Assembly (NCBI GenBank): GCA_930972465.1
Contig: CAKNHF010000007.1
Coordinates: 1 to 64,000 of the forward strand
Reading direction: 5' to 3'
Origin: an uncultured Lachnospiraceae bacterium
Lineage (GTDB): Bacteria; Bacillota; Clostridia; Lachnospirales; Lachnospiraceae
DNA length: 64,000 nt
In this document: positions 44,792 to 53,908 of the stretch, one piece after another
Position numbering within the stretch: position 1 is the stretch's first letter
How the letters are laid out: the number at the start of each line of letters is the position of its first letter
Translations under genes and position numbers: made by a program
The notes under the pieces: model-generated
What the model was told of the DNA's origin: nothing
The model's database searches: none
What the model saw: only the letters and a program-made list of their open reading frames with translations

Positions 44792-45439
44792 ATGTTTAAA
44801 TTTGTTAAAATAATAGTTAAAAGTTTGTGGAGAAGAAGTATAAAAATTTATACGAAGATAAAATGGAGAAAAATAAACACACATAATTTTACACAGATGG
44901 ATAACTTTTTTAATATTAATAGAGTATCTGTTGGAAAAGCTTCTTATGGTAAATTAAGAGTCATAGATTGCTGCCCTGAAGAAAATCATCTTGTCATAGG
45001 TAATTATTGTTCACTGGCAGAAGAAGTTGTTTTTATTTTAGGAGGAGAGCATCCTACCAATTTCTTGTCTACTTATCCTTTTACAACAAAGCTAATTAAT
45101 CCGAGTGTATTTGAAGCGCATTCTAAAGGAGATATAAATATAGGCGACGATGTATGGATAGGTCATAGAAGCATTATTCTATCAGGAGTGACAATTGGAA
45201 AGGGAGCGGTTATTGCAGCAGGTAGTTTAGTGAATAAAGATATTCCTCCATATTCAATTGCAGGGGGAGTACCTGCAAAAGTAATTAAATATAGATTCAG
45301 TGATGGTATAATACAAAAGTTAGTAAATTTTGATTTTGGAAAACTGGATAGAAAATCTATACTGGCTAAAAAGGATTACTTATATATGTCGTTAAATGAG
45401 GAAAATATAGATGAAATCCTAAAAAAATTAAGTGAGTAA
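44792..45439 (+). CDS. CatB-related O-acetyltransferase (left-handed beta helix)
   Basis: A 215-residue acetyl-CoA-dependent transferase of the hexapeptide-repeat family. Features are [20 protein letters not shown], the catalytic His in [10 protein letters not shown], the hexapeptide coils [20 protein letters not shown] and [20 protein letters not shown], and the closing [14 protein letters not shown]. It most likely O-acetylates a sugar of the repeat unit and thereby changes antigenicity. The start follows the stop of the previous gene with no gap. Confidence 0.87.
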   Translation: MFKFVKIIVKSLWRRSIKIYTKIKWRKINTHNFTQMDNFFNINRVSVGKASYGKLRVIDCCPEENHLVIGNYCSLAEEVVFILGGEHPTNFLSTYPFTTKLINPSVFEAHSKGDINIGDDVWIGHRSIILSGVTIGKGAVIAAGSLVNKDIPPYSIAGGVPAKVIKYRFSDGIIQKLVNFDFGKLDRKSILAKKDYLYMSLNEENIDEILKKLSE

Positions 45440-45453
45440 AATTAGGAGAAAGC

Positions 45454-46245
45454 ATGGAAGAATGTCAAATTTATGTGGTTGCCCATAAAAAATTTCATTG
45501 CCCTGAAGGAAAGTTGTATTTGCCAATTCAGGTCGGTAATGGACAAGCCTTGCCCTATAAGTGTTTAAGAGATAACGTTGGGGAAAATATCTCAGAAAAA
45601 AATGGGACATATTGTGAATTAACGGCACTGTATTGGATCTGGAAAAATGTTACTCATATAAAATATGTTGGTATTTGTCATTACAGAAGATATTTCAGTA
45701 CTTCAGTCTTGAGCAATAGTCCTAAATTTTTTTTGAAAGAGAAGGAAATTTTGCGTATATTAAGTGACTATGATATTATTCTTCCTAAAAAAATAAATGT
45801 AAGGGAGAATATCAGAACTTTTTATTACAAATATGGTAAGGGCAGAGAAAAAGATTTATTCACACTTGATAGAATCATAAAAAATAATTTTAGTGATTAT
45901 TATAATACTTATAAAAACGTAATGAGTCAAAAATCAGGATATTATTGTAATATGATGATTATATCAAAAGAACGGTACGATGATTATTGTAGATGGCTGT
46001 TTCAGATTCTTTTTGAGTTAGAAAGAAAGATTAATCTAACAGGATATTCAAAAGAAGAAAAAAGAGTTTTCGGCTATATTTCAGAGATATTACTAAATGT
46101 ATGGGTAAACGAAAATCAATTAAAAATAAAAGAATATCCAATTGCAAACACGGAGTTAAATCTGAAAAAAAGAATTCGTCGAAGTTTAAGCAATAAGGCT
46201 TATGCTATTATGAATGTAATACAGAGCTACAAAAGAAAAAAATAA
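45454..46245 (+). CDS. DUF4422-domain putative glycosyltransferase
   Basis: A 263-residue protein of the DUF4422 family, found in capsule and exopolysaccharide loci. It has QIYVVAHKKFHCPEG at the start, QVGNGQALPY, the block NGTYCELTALYWIWKNV, and YVGICHYRRYFS, followed by DIILPKKINVRENI. The end (KKRIRRSLSNKAYAIM) is basic. DUF4422 proteins are regarded as glycosyltransferases related to galactosyl transferases of LPS and capsule synthesis, but the sugar is not known. It is 14 bases after the acetyltransferase. Confidence 0.85.
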   Translation: MEECQIYVVAHKKFHCPEGKLYLPIQVGNGQALPYKCLRDNVGENISEKNGTYCELTALYWIWKNVTHIKYVGICHYRRYFSTSVLSNSPKFFLKEKEILRILSDYDIILPKKINVRENIRTFYYKYGKGREKDLFTLDRIIKNNFSDYYNTYKNVMSQKSGYYCNMMIISKERYDDYCRWLFQILFELERKINLTGYSKEEKRVFGYISEILLNVWVNENQLKIKEYPIANTELNLKKRIRRSLSNKAYAIMNVIQSYKRKK

Positions 46246-46266
46246 GGGAAATGTAGTGAGAATAAT

Positions 46267-47421
46267 ATGAAAGTTTTATATTTAGGAACAGACGGCAGTA
46301 AATCAGGCGCGAGTCTTTCAATGATAGGTGTAGCTAAAGAGGCCAGAAAATATGGGATAGAAGTAAGTATTATTATACCATCACATGGTGAGCTGGAAGA
46401 GGAATTAATTAAAGAAAAAATTCGATATAGTGTTGTGCCTACCTTTAATTGGATTGAAGAAAAAAACAAAAAGCCTTTGATTACACATGTGAAAAGGTGG
46501 ATAAAAAAAATATGGAATTTATGGGGCGAACATAGGATTTATTCAATAATGAAAAAAGAAAATCCGGATATAGTTCATTTAAATACAATATGTTCGGGAT
46601 CAGGTGCAATTTCTGCTATAAGACAGAAGAGAAAGCTTGTATGGCATATTAGAGAATTTGTGGAAGAAGATCACGGATATCGCTTTTGGGATAAGAAAAA
46701 GACTTATAAATTATTGAGCAGAGCAGAGCTTATAATAGCTATATCAAAGAGCGTTTATGACAAGTTTTCAAGAGATTTGCCGAATGCAGATATAAAAGTG
46801 ATTTATAATGGGGTTGATGTAGATAAATTTTTAAATAGTAATCACCAAATATTTTCTAATCTACCAAGGATAGATATATTAATGGGAGGAAGTATAGCAG
46901 AAAGCAAGGGGCAACATGAATTGATTGAAGCTGCTAAGCTGCTAAAATCAGATAAGGAACATGAATATAAAATTCATTTTGCAGGCAAAGCCAGGCCAGA
47001 ATATCTCGAAAAGTTAAAATGTATGGTTATTCAATATGAGCTCGCCCATATGGTAGAATTTGAGGGTTTTAAAGACAATATGAATCAGATTTGGGCTAAG
47101 GCAGATATAGCTGTCGTTTGTTCTAGAGCTGAAGCTTTTGGAAGGGTAACCGTGGAAGCAATGCTTTCCGGAGCATTAGTTATAGGTGCTAATACGGCAG
47201 GTACTTCAGAATTAATAGATAATATGAAAACAGGGTTGTTATATAAGCAGGGAGACAGCAGAGACTTGGCATCAGCAATTAAATATGCAGCTCAGAATAA
47301 TAAAATGATGAAAAAAATAGCCTATGAGGGACAAAAACAAGCAGAAGAAAAATATACCTCAGTCAGAAACGCGAAAGAAATCGTTCAGGCTTATCAGGAG
47401 ATACTCAGAATATATGGGTGA
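46267..47421 (+). CDS. Glycosyltransferase family 4
   Basis: A 384-residue GT-B transferase. The N-terminal half has VLYLGTDGSKSGASLSMIGV and IVHLNTICSGSGAISAIRQK; the donor-binding half has IKVIYNGVDVDKF, ILMGGSIAESKGQHELIEAA, VEFEGFKDNMNQIWAKADIA and the E-x7-E region SRAEAFGRVTVEAMLSGALV. It is complete and normal in length. It lies 21 bases after the DUF4422 gene and 6 bases before the second flippase. Confidence 0.88.
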   Translation: MKVLYLGTDGSKSGASLSMIGVAKEARKYGIEVSIIIPSHGELEEELIKEKIRYSVVPTFNWIEEKNKKPLITHVKRWIKKIWNLWGEHRIYSIMKKENPDIVHLNTICSGSGAISAIRQKRKLVWHIREFVEEDHGYRFWDKKKTYKLLSRAELIIAISKSVYDKFSRDLPNADIKVIYNGVDVDKFLNSNHQIFSNLPRIDILMGGSIAESKGQHELIEAAKLLKSDKEHEYKIHFAGKARPEYLEKLKCMVIQYELAHMVEFEGFKDNMNQIWAKADIAVVCSRAEAFGRVTVEAMLSGALVIGANTAGTSELIDNMKTGLLYKQGDSRDLASAIKYAAQNNKMMKKIAYEGQKQAEEKYTSVRNAKEIVQAYQEILRIYG

Positions 47422-47427
47422 TTTATA

Positions 47428-48885
47428 ATGAATATAAAAAAGAACTTAATTTTAAATAGTTCCTATCAATTATTAAATATAATTGTACCGTTGATTACAT
47501 CCCCTTATTTATCTAGAGTGATAGGAGCAGAGGGGATTGGTATATACTCATACTATAATTCTATTGCATATTACTTTATACTTTTTATTATGTTAGGACT
47601 GAATAATTATGGTAATAGAACAATTGCCAGAGTTCGGGACAATAAGTACCATTTAAGTGAGAATTTTATAGAAATATATTTCATGCAGTTTGTTACTGGA
47701 ATAATATGTATTTCAGTCTACATTTTTTTTGTGTTTTTTTTCGTTAGAGACAATATAATTGTTGCTCTATTAAATATAATATATGTTTTGTCGGGGCTAT
47801 TTGATATAAATTGGTTTTTTTCCGGATTAGAAAAATTTAAAATAATAGTTATAAGAAACGCATTAATTAAACTAGGGTCTCTAATTGCAATATTAAGTTT
47901 CGTTAAACAAAGAGACGATCTGGAAATATATGTTTTTATTATAGCATTTTCTACTTTAATATCCCAGATTTCAGTCTGGCCATTTTTAAAAAGAGAAGTG
48001 GTATGGATTCGTCCTCAGTGGAGAAAGATAAAACGGCATATTAAACCTAATTTGGTTTTATTTATTCCGGTTATTGCAGTTAGTCTATACAAAATTATGG
48101 ATAAGATAATGATCGGACTATTGAGTACCAAAGAAGAAGTGGGATTTTACGAAAACTCTGAAAGGATAATTAATATTCCGCAAGCGCTGATAAATTCTTT
48201 AGGTACAGTAATGTTGCCTAGAATAACAAATCTGCTTGCACAAGGCAAACAAAAAAAGAGTAAGCAGTATACAAGAGATTCCATGCAATATGCGATGATA
48301 ATGTCTATGGGTGCGGCTTTCGGGTTAATAGGAATTTCTACAAATTTTGCAACTTGGTTTTTTGGGGATGAGTTTGATGAGTGTGCAATTTTGATTGCTT
48401 TCCTGGCGCCAACAATTATTTTTAATGCTTGGGCAAATGTTATAAGAACGCAGTATTTGATTCCTTTAAATAAAGATAAAAGTTATATAGTCTCTGTATC
48501 ACTGGGAGCAATAGTTAATTTAATTATTAATTATATGTTGATTGGAAAATTAGGGGCATTTGGGGCCGTTATTGGTACAATAATTGCTGAGTTTGTGGTT
48601 ATGTTTGTCCAGACATTATATGTTTATAAAGAGATAGAAGTTATAAAGTATATAAAAGATAATATACTGTTTTTATTTTCCGGATGTATTATGTTTGGTG
48701 TAACAAAATTAGTAAGTTTTATGGAACTAAACGGATTAATAAAATTAGTTTTACAGATTGCCACAGGAGCAGTAGTATATCTATCAGTAGGAATGTTATT
48801 ACTCGCATTAGTAGATAGAGATAGAGCAAAGTATATTTTTAATAGTTTGGTGAATAGGAATGAAAAAAATAGGAGAAAAAATTAA
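47428..48885 (+). CDS. Oligosaccharide flippase, Wzx type (second)
   Basis: A 485-residue MOP-superfamily transporter with about twelve to fourteen hydrophobic segments. It begins NIKKNLILNSSYQLLNIIVP, followed by LITSPYLSRVIGAEGIGIYS, a strong RfbX-type signature, and later YKIMDKIMIGLLSTKEEVGF and the second half LAPTIIFNAWANVIRTQYLI. Its last 26 bases overlap the next gene. It is the flippase native to the AT-rich cassette, while the one at 35971 belongs to the GC-richer part; possession of both is unusual for one repeat unit. Confidence 0.9.
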   Translation: MNIKKNLILNSSYQLLNIIVPLITSPYLSRVIGAEGIGIYSYYNSIAYYFILFIMLGLNNYGNRTIARVRDNKYHLSENFIEIYFMQFVTGIICISVYIFFVFFFVRDNIIVALLNIIYVLSGLFDINWFFSGLEKFKIIVIRNALIKLGSLIAILSFVKQRDDLEIYVFIIAFSTLISQISVWPFLKREVVWIRPQWRKIKRHIKPNLVLFIPVIAVSLYKIMDKIMIGLLSTKEEVGFYENSERIINIPQALINSLGTVMLPRITNLLAQGKQKKSKQYTRDSMQYAMIMSMGAAFGLIGISTNFATWFFGDEFDECAILIAFLAPTIIFNAWANVIRTQYLIPLNKDKSYIVSVSLGAIVNLIINYMLIGKLGAFGAVIGTIIAEFVVMFVQTLYVYKEIEVIKYIKDNILFLFSGCIMFGVTKLVSFMELNGLIKLVLQIATGAVVYLSVGMLLLALVDRDRAKYIFNSLVNRNEKNRRKN

Positions 48886-50776
48886 AGAAGTACGTTATCA
48901 GAATAAAAAAATGTTATATGCAATGATGATTACATTTTTATGTGCTTTTATTGTTAAAAGTGTTTTTTGTGTTTTTGCACTTCCTGTTAGGACATTGTCG
49001 GATGAGGTGGCAACAATTTCAGGAGCGGCTTACTTAGCTGGATATGATTGGTCATCAGTTGTTTCAAATGCTGGATATTATGGAGTTGGATTTACCTCAT
49101 TACTATCAGTTTTCTTTTTGATCTTTGAAAATCCAGTATATATATATCGTAGTATGCTGATAGTATGCGCATTAGTTCAAAGTATGTCCGTTTTTCTGGT
49201 ATTTTATGTATGTATACATTATTGTAGAATAAAAAATGTTTTAGCTGTTTCACTTATTGCATTGAGCAGTTCCTTTTTTGTTGTTACAAGAGCAACTATT
49301 GTCTATAACGAACACATATTAATTCTTATTTCATGGATTTGTATGATTTTGTTATTGAAACTGGTTGAATATAGTGAAAATAAGAATAAAAAGCGTTGCT
49401 ATACATTTGGGTTGATGATCTGCCTTGCATATTCACTCACAATACATACGAGAGCATTAATATTATGGATTGCTTTAGTTGTAACAGTAGTTTTTTGGGG
49501 CTGGATAAAAAAGAAATGGTTAGTTTCTCCAGGTGTAGTTGCGTTGACAGGTGTGGTAGGGTACGTTTTCAGCCAAATGTATATTAAAAATATGCAGACT
49601 CAAATTTGGACAGCATCGGAAGGCCAATCTTTACGAAATGCCAGTATACCTGTGCCTGAAGTTAATATGGATCTATTTAGTGCAGATAAATGGCAGGCTT
49701 GGCTAAATATCGTTTTAGGTCAATTAAACACTATTAATATTTTTTCCGGAGGGCTGCTAATTCTGTTTTTAGTTTTTTTTGTCTATGTTTTATGGAAAAC
49801 ATTTATTAAAGACAAAAGTTTTAAATTAGAATTGGAGAATAAAGATATATATATATTTGTGCCTGTTATAGCATTTTTTTCTCTCTGTGTTGCGATGACA
49901 ATTTTTGCACAATCGTTTACATGGCTACCTGGAGCAGCTACTTCATTAGCAGAAGGAATTTACAATACAAATTATGGTACCAAAGCGTTTACGTATGTTC
50001 GATATATGGGACCTTATTGTGGACCGTTATTTATGGTGGGATGTATTTGGCTTTATCAATCAGTCTCAAAAAAACATTCTATAGGGATATATTATAAAAC
50101 AGGTTTGGCTGTTCTTATTTCCGTCAGCATTTATTGGGTGGCATGTATCGTACCGTATTTTCATCAGACTACAGCAACTAATGTTTTAGAGGTGCTGATC
50201 CCATTTTCTCTATCTACAGTAGAAATTGAACATGCCAGATTATCGGTTATTTTGCCAGCAACTGCCATTGTAATAGTATTGTACAGTTGCTATGGATTTT
50301 TAATAAAAAAGCATAAAATAAATGCTATTTTAATTATTACATGTGTGATTCTCATATATCAATATGCGTATGATGCTGTATACTGGGATTTCCCTACACA
50401 AACAAATAATTATTACAAAATCGGATATGATGTCAGCAATTATATTCGAGAAGTAGAAAACGAAGTAGATTTGCCTGATAAAATATATGTACAAGACGTA
50501 AGGGATATTACAGATCATCAAATTTTTTACGAGATTCAGTTTTTATTATATGATTATCGGGTTATTCCATTAGATAAAGAAAGTTATTCAGTTGGTGAGG
50601 AAGATTTTATATTAGTTACAAATGAATCGGATACGGAAAAAATAAATGAATGGGTATCATTAGGGTGTCGATATGTTAATTTTGATGACTATTATATATT
50701 AATAGGGGGAACGGATTTGCAGCAGCAGTTTATTGATAACCAAATAGAATTAACGGAATATATAGAATTGAATTGA
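48860..50776 (+). CDS. Large GT-C-like membrane glycosyltransferase (paralogue 2)
   Basis: A 638-residue membrane protein with about eleven or twelve hydrophobic segments and a C-terminal soluble domain of about 140 residues. It is a divergent relative of the 610-residue protein at 37553-39385, with the same landmarks in the same order: an Asp-Glu in the first outer loop (RTLSDEVATISGAAYLAGYD), IVYNE, IHTRA, AWLNIVLGQLNT and QSFTWLPG. Base composition is AT-rich, unlike its relative. A GT-C role with a polyprenyl-phosphate donor is inferred from topology and the first-loop motif. It overlaps the flippase gene by 26 bases. Confidence 0.68.
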   Translation: MKKIGEKIKEVRYQNKKMLYAMMITFLCAFIVKSVFCVFALPVRTLSDEVATISGAAYLAGYDWSSVVSNAGYYGVGFTSLLSVFFLIFENPVYIYRSMLIVCALVQSMSVFLVFYVCIHYCRIKNVLAVSLIALSSSFFVVTRATIVYNEHILILISWICMILLLKLVEYSENKNKKRCYTFGLMICLAYSLTIHTRALILWIALVVTVVFWGWIKKKWLVSPGVVALTGVVGYVFSQMYIKNMQTQIWTASEGQSLRNASIPVPEVNMDLFSADKWQAWLNIVLGQLNTINIFSGGLLILFLVFFVYVLWKTFIKDKSFKLELENKDIYIFVPVIAFFSLCVAMTIFAQSFTWLPGAATSLAEGIYNTNYGTKAFTYVRYMGPYCGPLFMVGCIWLYQSVSKKHSIGIYYKTGLAVLISVSIYWVACIVPYFHQTTATNVLEVLIPFSLSTVEIEHARLSVILPATAIVIVLYSCYGFLIKKHKINAILIITCVILIYQYAYDAVYWDFPTQTNNYYKIGYDVSNYIREVENEVDLPDKIYVQDVRDITDHQIFYEIQFLLYDYRVIPLDKESYSVGEEDFILVTNESDTEKINEWVSLGCRYVNFDDYYILIGGTDLQQQFIDNQIELTEYIELN

Positions 50777-50785
50777 GGATTCAAT

Positions 50786-51829
50786 ATGGAATACCAAAGA
50801 AAAAAGTACCTAGATATTGCAAAAGGAATAGGAATTATACTTGTGGTCTGGGCACATGCGAATGGACCGGGATCGCGATATATTAATTTATTTCATATGC
50901 CATTGTTTTTCTTTATTTCAGGAATACTGTTTAATGAAAATGACAGTTGCGAGACATTTATAGTTAAAAAAGTCAAATCATTATATATTCCCTTTGTATT
51001 ATGGAATGTATTGATTTATTTCATAGAGTATAGTGCCAGAATTGCCTTAGAAGGTAAAACTTTTAATTTGGACACATATATAAGTTTGGTATTTCAAATT
51101 GAGGCGGGAGTTAACAAAGCTTCATTTTTGGGTGCAACATGGTTTTTAGCAGCTCTATTTTGGATTACGGTCTTTTATAAGGTTATATATACTTATTTAT
51201 TAAACCATACTGAGCATGCTGAAATTGTTATGTTCTTACTCTCGACGTTTATGGCAATAATCGCATTTAAGATCACCTTTCCGTATTTTATAAGCCGAAC
51301 AATAATATGCAGTTTGTTTTATTCAGCGGGACATTTAACAAGTAAATTAATACCTATGCTTTTAGCACAGAAAGGGAAGTATTGGTTTTCCGGATTACTT
51401 TTTGTGATATTTATATTTATAAATAATTCTAATTATGCCAATATGGGACAAAATCAATATAATAATTCGATTTGTTTTGTGATTGGTGCATTTTTGGGAA
51501 CTGTTGCATTAATTATTGTATCGAAAGGTATTGAAGATTTTACAGAAAAGTTGGCTCAACTTTTGGAGTGTCTTGGTAAAAATAGTATAACAATTGTAAT
51601 ATGGCAGTTTATTGCGTTTATTCCTGTGTTTTTGATTCAGGCAGTAAACGACAATATTCCTTTGAAAGATATATTACTGCTTTTATATCAACAGCATACT
51701 TATAATACAGAAGCATTTGGGTGGATATGGTACTGTATTACAGGGATTTTTATTCCTGTTCTGGTTGGAATGTTATTGAAAGATACTTTTATAAATAAAG
51801 TATTAAAAAAATTATATATGGTAAGATAA
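50786..51829 (+). CDS. Acyltransferase family 3 membrane protein
   Basis: A 347-residue protein with about ten hydrophobic segments. The start RKKYLDIAKGIGIILVVWAH with the conserved His, then INLFHMPLFFFISGILF and SLYIPFVLWNVLIYF, is typical of the Acyl_transf_3/OafA-type family. Such enzymes move acetyl or other acyl groups across the membrane onto surface sugars or lipids. With the CatB-type enzyme this gives the cassette two separate acylation functions. It is the last gene of the AT-rich block. Confidence 0.88.
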   Translation: MEYQRKKYLDIAKGIGIILVVWAHANGPGSRYINLFHMPLFFFISGILFNENDSCETFIVKKVKSLYIPFVLWNVLIYFIEYSARIALEGKTFNLDTYISLVFQIEAGVNKASFLGATWFLAALFWITVFYKVIYTYLLNHTEHAEIVMFLLSTFMAIIAFKITFPYFISRTIICSLFYSAGHLTSKLIPMLLAQKGKYWFSGLLFVIFIFINNSNYANMGQNQYNNSICFVIGAFLGTVALIIVSKGIEDFTEKLAQLLECLGKNSITIVIWQFIAFIPVFLIQAVNDNIPLKDILLLLYQQHTYNTEAFGWIWYCITGIFIPVLVGMLLKDTFINKVLKKLYMVR

Positions 51830-51934
51830 TTAGCCAAAGACATAAGAGATATATAATACCCTAAAAGGCAGGAGAGCTTGTGTGCAAAATTTTGATAAAA
51901 AGAGTTTAATGTAGAACAGAAGGAGGGACTCCAC

Positions 51935-52831
51935 ATGAAAGGTATCATTCTCGCCGGCGGTTCCGGCACACGACTGTATCCGTTGACCATGGTCACATCG
52001 AAGCAGCTGCTTCCGATCTATGACAAGCCGATGATCTATTATCCGATGTCCGTTCTCATGAACGCGGGAATCCGGGATATCCTGATAATTTCTACGCCGC
52101 AGGACACCCCCAGGTTCCATGAACTGCTGGGTGACGGGCATCAGTTTGGTGTAAAGCTCTCGTATGAAATCCAGCCCAGCCCGGATGGACTGGCACAGGC
52201 TTTTATCATAGGCGAGAAGTTCATCGGAGACGAGTGCGTTGCGATGGTTCTGGGAGACAATATCTTCGCGGGGCATGGCTTGAAGAAGCGGCTGAAAGCC
52301 GCTGTTGCAAATGCGGAATCGGGAAAAGGCGCGACTGTATTCGGCTATTATGTGGATGATCCGGAACGTTTTGGCATTGTCGAGTTTGATCACGATGGGA
52401 CAGTGGTTTCAATTGAAGAGAAGCCGGAAAATCCTAAGAGCAATTACTGTGTTACGGGACTCTATTTTTATGATAACCATGTTGTAGAATATGCAAAGAG
52501 TCTGAAACCGAGCGCCAGAGGGGAATTGGAGATTACGGATCTGAACAAGATGTATCTTGAGCATCAGAGCCTTCATGTAGAACTCCTTGGTCAGGGATTT
52601 ACATGGCTTGACACAGGAACCCATGAAAGTCTCGTAGAGGCGACCAATTTTGTTAAGACGATGGAGTCTCATCAACACCGGAAGATTGCCTGCCTGGAGG
52701 AGATTGCTTACCTGAACGGGTGGATCACAAGGGAAGATGTACTGAAGGTATATGAGATACTGAAAAAGAATCAGTACGGTCAGTATCTGAAAGATGTGCT
52801 GGACGGAAAATTCCAGGACGGTCTGTATTAG
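51935..52831 (+). CDS. rfbA: Glucose-1-phosphate thymidylyltransferase
   Basis: RfbA (RmlA) makes dTDP-glucose from glucose-1-phosphate and dTTP, the first step to dTDP-L-rhamnose. The 298-residue protein has the nucleotide-binding [20 protein letters not shown] with [44 protein letters not shown] and the allosteric-region [22 protein letters not shown] precedes the ATG. A weak TATAAT (51852-51857) lies upstream without a good -35. It starts a four-gene run and marks the return to normal base composition. Confidence 0.95.
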   Translation: MKGIILAGGSGTRLYPLTMVTSKQLLPIYDKPMIYYPMSVLMNAGIRDILIISTPQDTPRFHELLGDGHQFGVKLSYEIQPSPDGLAQAFIIGEKFIGDECVAMVLGDNIFAGHGLKKRLKAAVANAESGKGATVFGYYVDDPERFGIVEFDHDGTVVSIEEKPENPKSNYCVTGLYFYDNHVVEYAKSLKPSARGELEITDLNKMYLEHQSLHVELLGQGFTWLDTGTHESLVEATNFVKTMESHQHRKIACLEEIAYLNGWITREDVLKVYEILKKNQYGQYLKDVLDGKFQDGLY

Positions 52832-52871
52832 ACCGCGCAGAAATACAAAGTCATTACAAGGAGAAGAAACA

Positions 52872-53891
52872 ATGAATATTATCGTAACCGGCGGCGCCGG
52901 GTTTATCGGAAGCAATTTTATATTTCACATGTTAGATAAATATCCGGATTACAGGATTATCTGCCTGGATTGTCTGACCTATGCGGGCAATCTGTCCACA
53001 CTTGAACCTGTGATGGGAAATCCGAATTTCCGTTTCGTGAAAGAGAGCATTACAGACCGTGATGCTGTTTATAAACTTTTTGAGGAGGAGCATCCGGATG
53101 TTGTGGTGAATTTTGCCGCGGAGAGTCATGTAGACAGATCAATTGAGAATCCGGAAATATTCCTTGATACAAACATCAAGGGAACGGCCGTGCTTATGGA
53201 TGCGTGCAGGAAATACGGTATTACAAGGTATCATCAGGTATCCACGGATGAAGTATACGGCGATCTGCCGCTGGACAGGCCTGATTTGTTTTTCACTGAG
53301 GAGACTCCGCTTCATACGAGCAGTCCCTACAGTGCATCAAAGGCTTCGGCGGATCTGCTGGTTCTTGCATATCACAGGACCTACGGGCTGCCGGTGACAA
53401 TCAGCAGATGTTCCAATAATTATGGACCCTATCATTTTCCGGAGAAACTGATCCCTTTGATGATAGCCAACGCCCTGAATGACAAGCCTCTTCCGGTATA
53501 TGGAAAAGGGGAGAACGTGCGCGACTGGCTTTATGTGGAAGATCACTGCAAGGCGATCGATTTGATTATCCACAAGGGGCGTGTCGGAGAGGTCTATAAT
53601 ATTGGCGGACATAATGAGATGAAGAATACTGATATTGTAAAGATCATATGCAAGGAGCTTGGAAAACCGGAGAGCCTTATCACCTACGTGACAGATCGGA
53701 AAGGGCATGACATGAGATATGCCATTGATCCGACGAAGATTCACAATGAACTGGGCTGGCTTCCGGAGACAAAGTTTGCAGACGGTATAAAGAAGACGAT
53801 CAGGTGGTATCTGGAACACAAAGACTGGTGGGAGACTATCATTTCCGGCGAGTATCAGAACTACTATGAGAAAATGTATGGGAACCGTTAG
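52872..53891 (+). CDS. rfbB: dTDP-glucose 4,6-dehydratase
   Basis: RfbB (RmlB) converts dTDP-glucose to the 4-keto-6-deoxy intermediate with bound NAD. The 339-residue protein begins MNIIVTGGAGFIGSNFIF; an in-frame start at 52794 lies inside rfbA and was rejected. It has LDCLTYAGNLSTL, AAESHVDRSIENPEIF, STDEVYGDL with the Thr-Asp-Glu catalytic set, and the YSASKASAD Tyr-x3-Lys pair. Later are SNNYGPYHFPEKLIPLMI and the C-terminal DMRYAIDPTKIHNELGW. Spacing to rfbA is 40 bases. Confidence 0.95.
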   Translation: MNIIVTGGAGFIGSNFIFHMLDKYPDYRIICLDCLTYAGNLSTLEPVMGNPNFRFVKESITDRDAVYKLFEEEHPDVVVNFAAESHVDRSIENPEIFLDTNIKGTAVLMDACRKYGITRYHQVSTDEVYGDLPLDRPDLFFTEETPLHTSSPYSASKASADLLVLAYHRTYGLPVTISRCSNNYGPYHFPEKLIPLMIANALNDKPLPVYGKGENVRDWLYVEDHCKAIDLIIHKGRVGEVYNIGGHNEMKNTDIVKIICKELGKPESLITYVTDRKGHDMRYAIDPTKIHNELGWLPETKFADGIKKTIRWYLEHKDWWETIISGEYQNYYEKMYGNR

Positions 53892-53908
53892 TCAGGAGGA
53901 GAGCGCGA

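Larger units (their letters stand above)
41600..51930. other. AT-rich, probably horizontally acquired polysaccharide cassette
   Basis: From within the GtrB-like gene to just before rfbA the base composition falls sharply. A 60-base sample at 43201 has 18 G+C (30%) against 29 (48%) at 52201 and 27 (45%) at 40141. Codons ending in A/T and long A or T runs dominate. The block holds only repeat-unit assembly genes. No integrase, transposase or direct repeats are visible at the edges, so exchange by homologous recombination in the flanking conserved genes is more likely than site-specific insertion. Confidence 0.75.

Noticed and set aside
41600-51930. AT-rich block as a prophage or conjugative element
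   Set aside because: It holds only polysaccharide genes in one orientation, with no recombinase, relaxase or phage structural genes.
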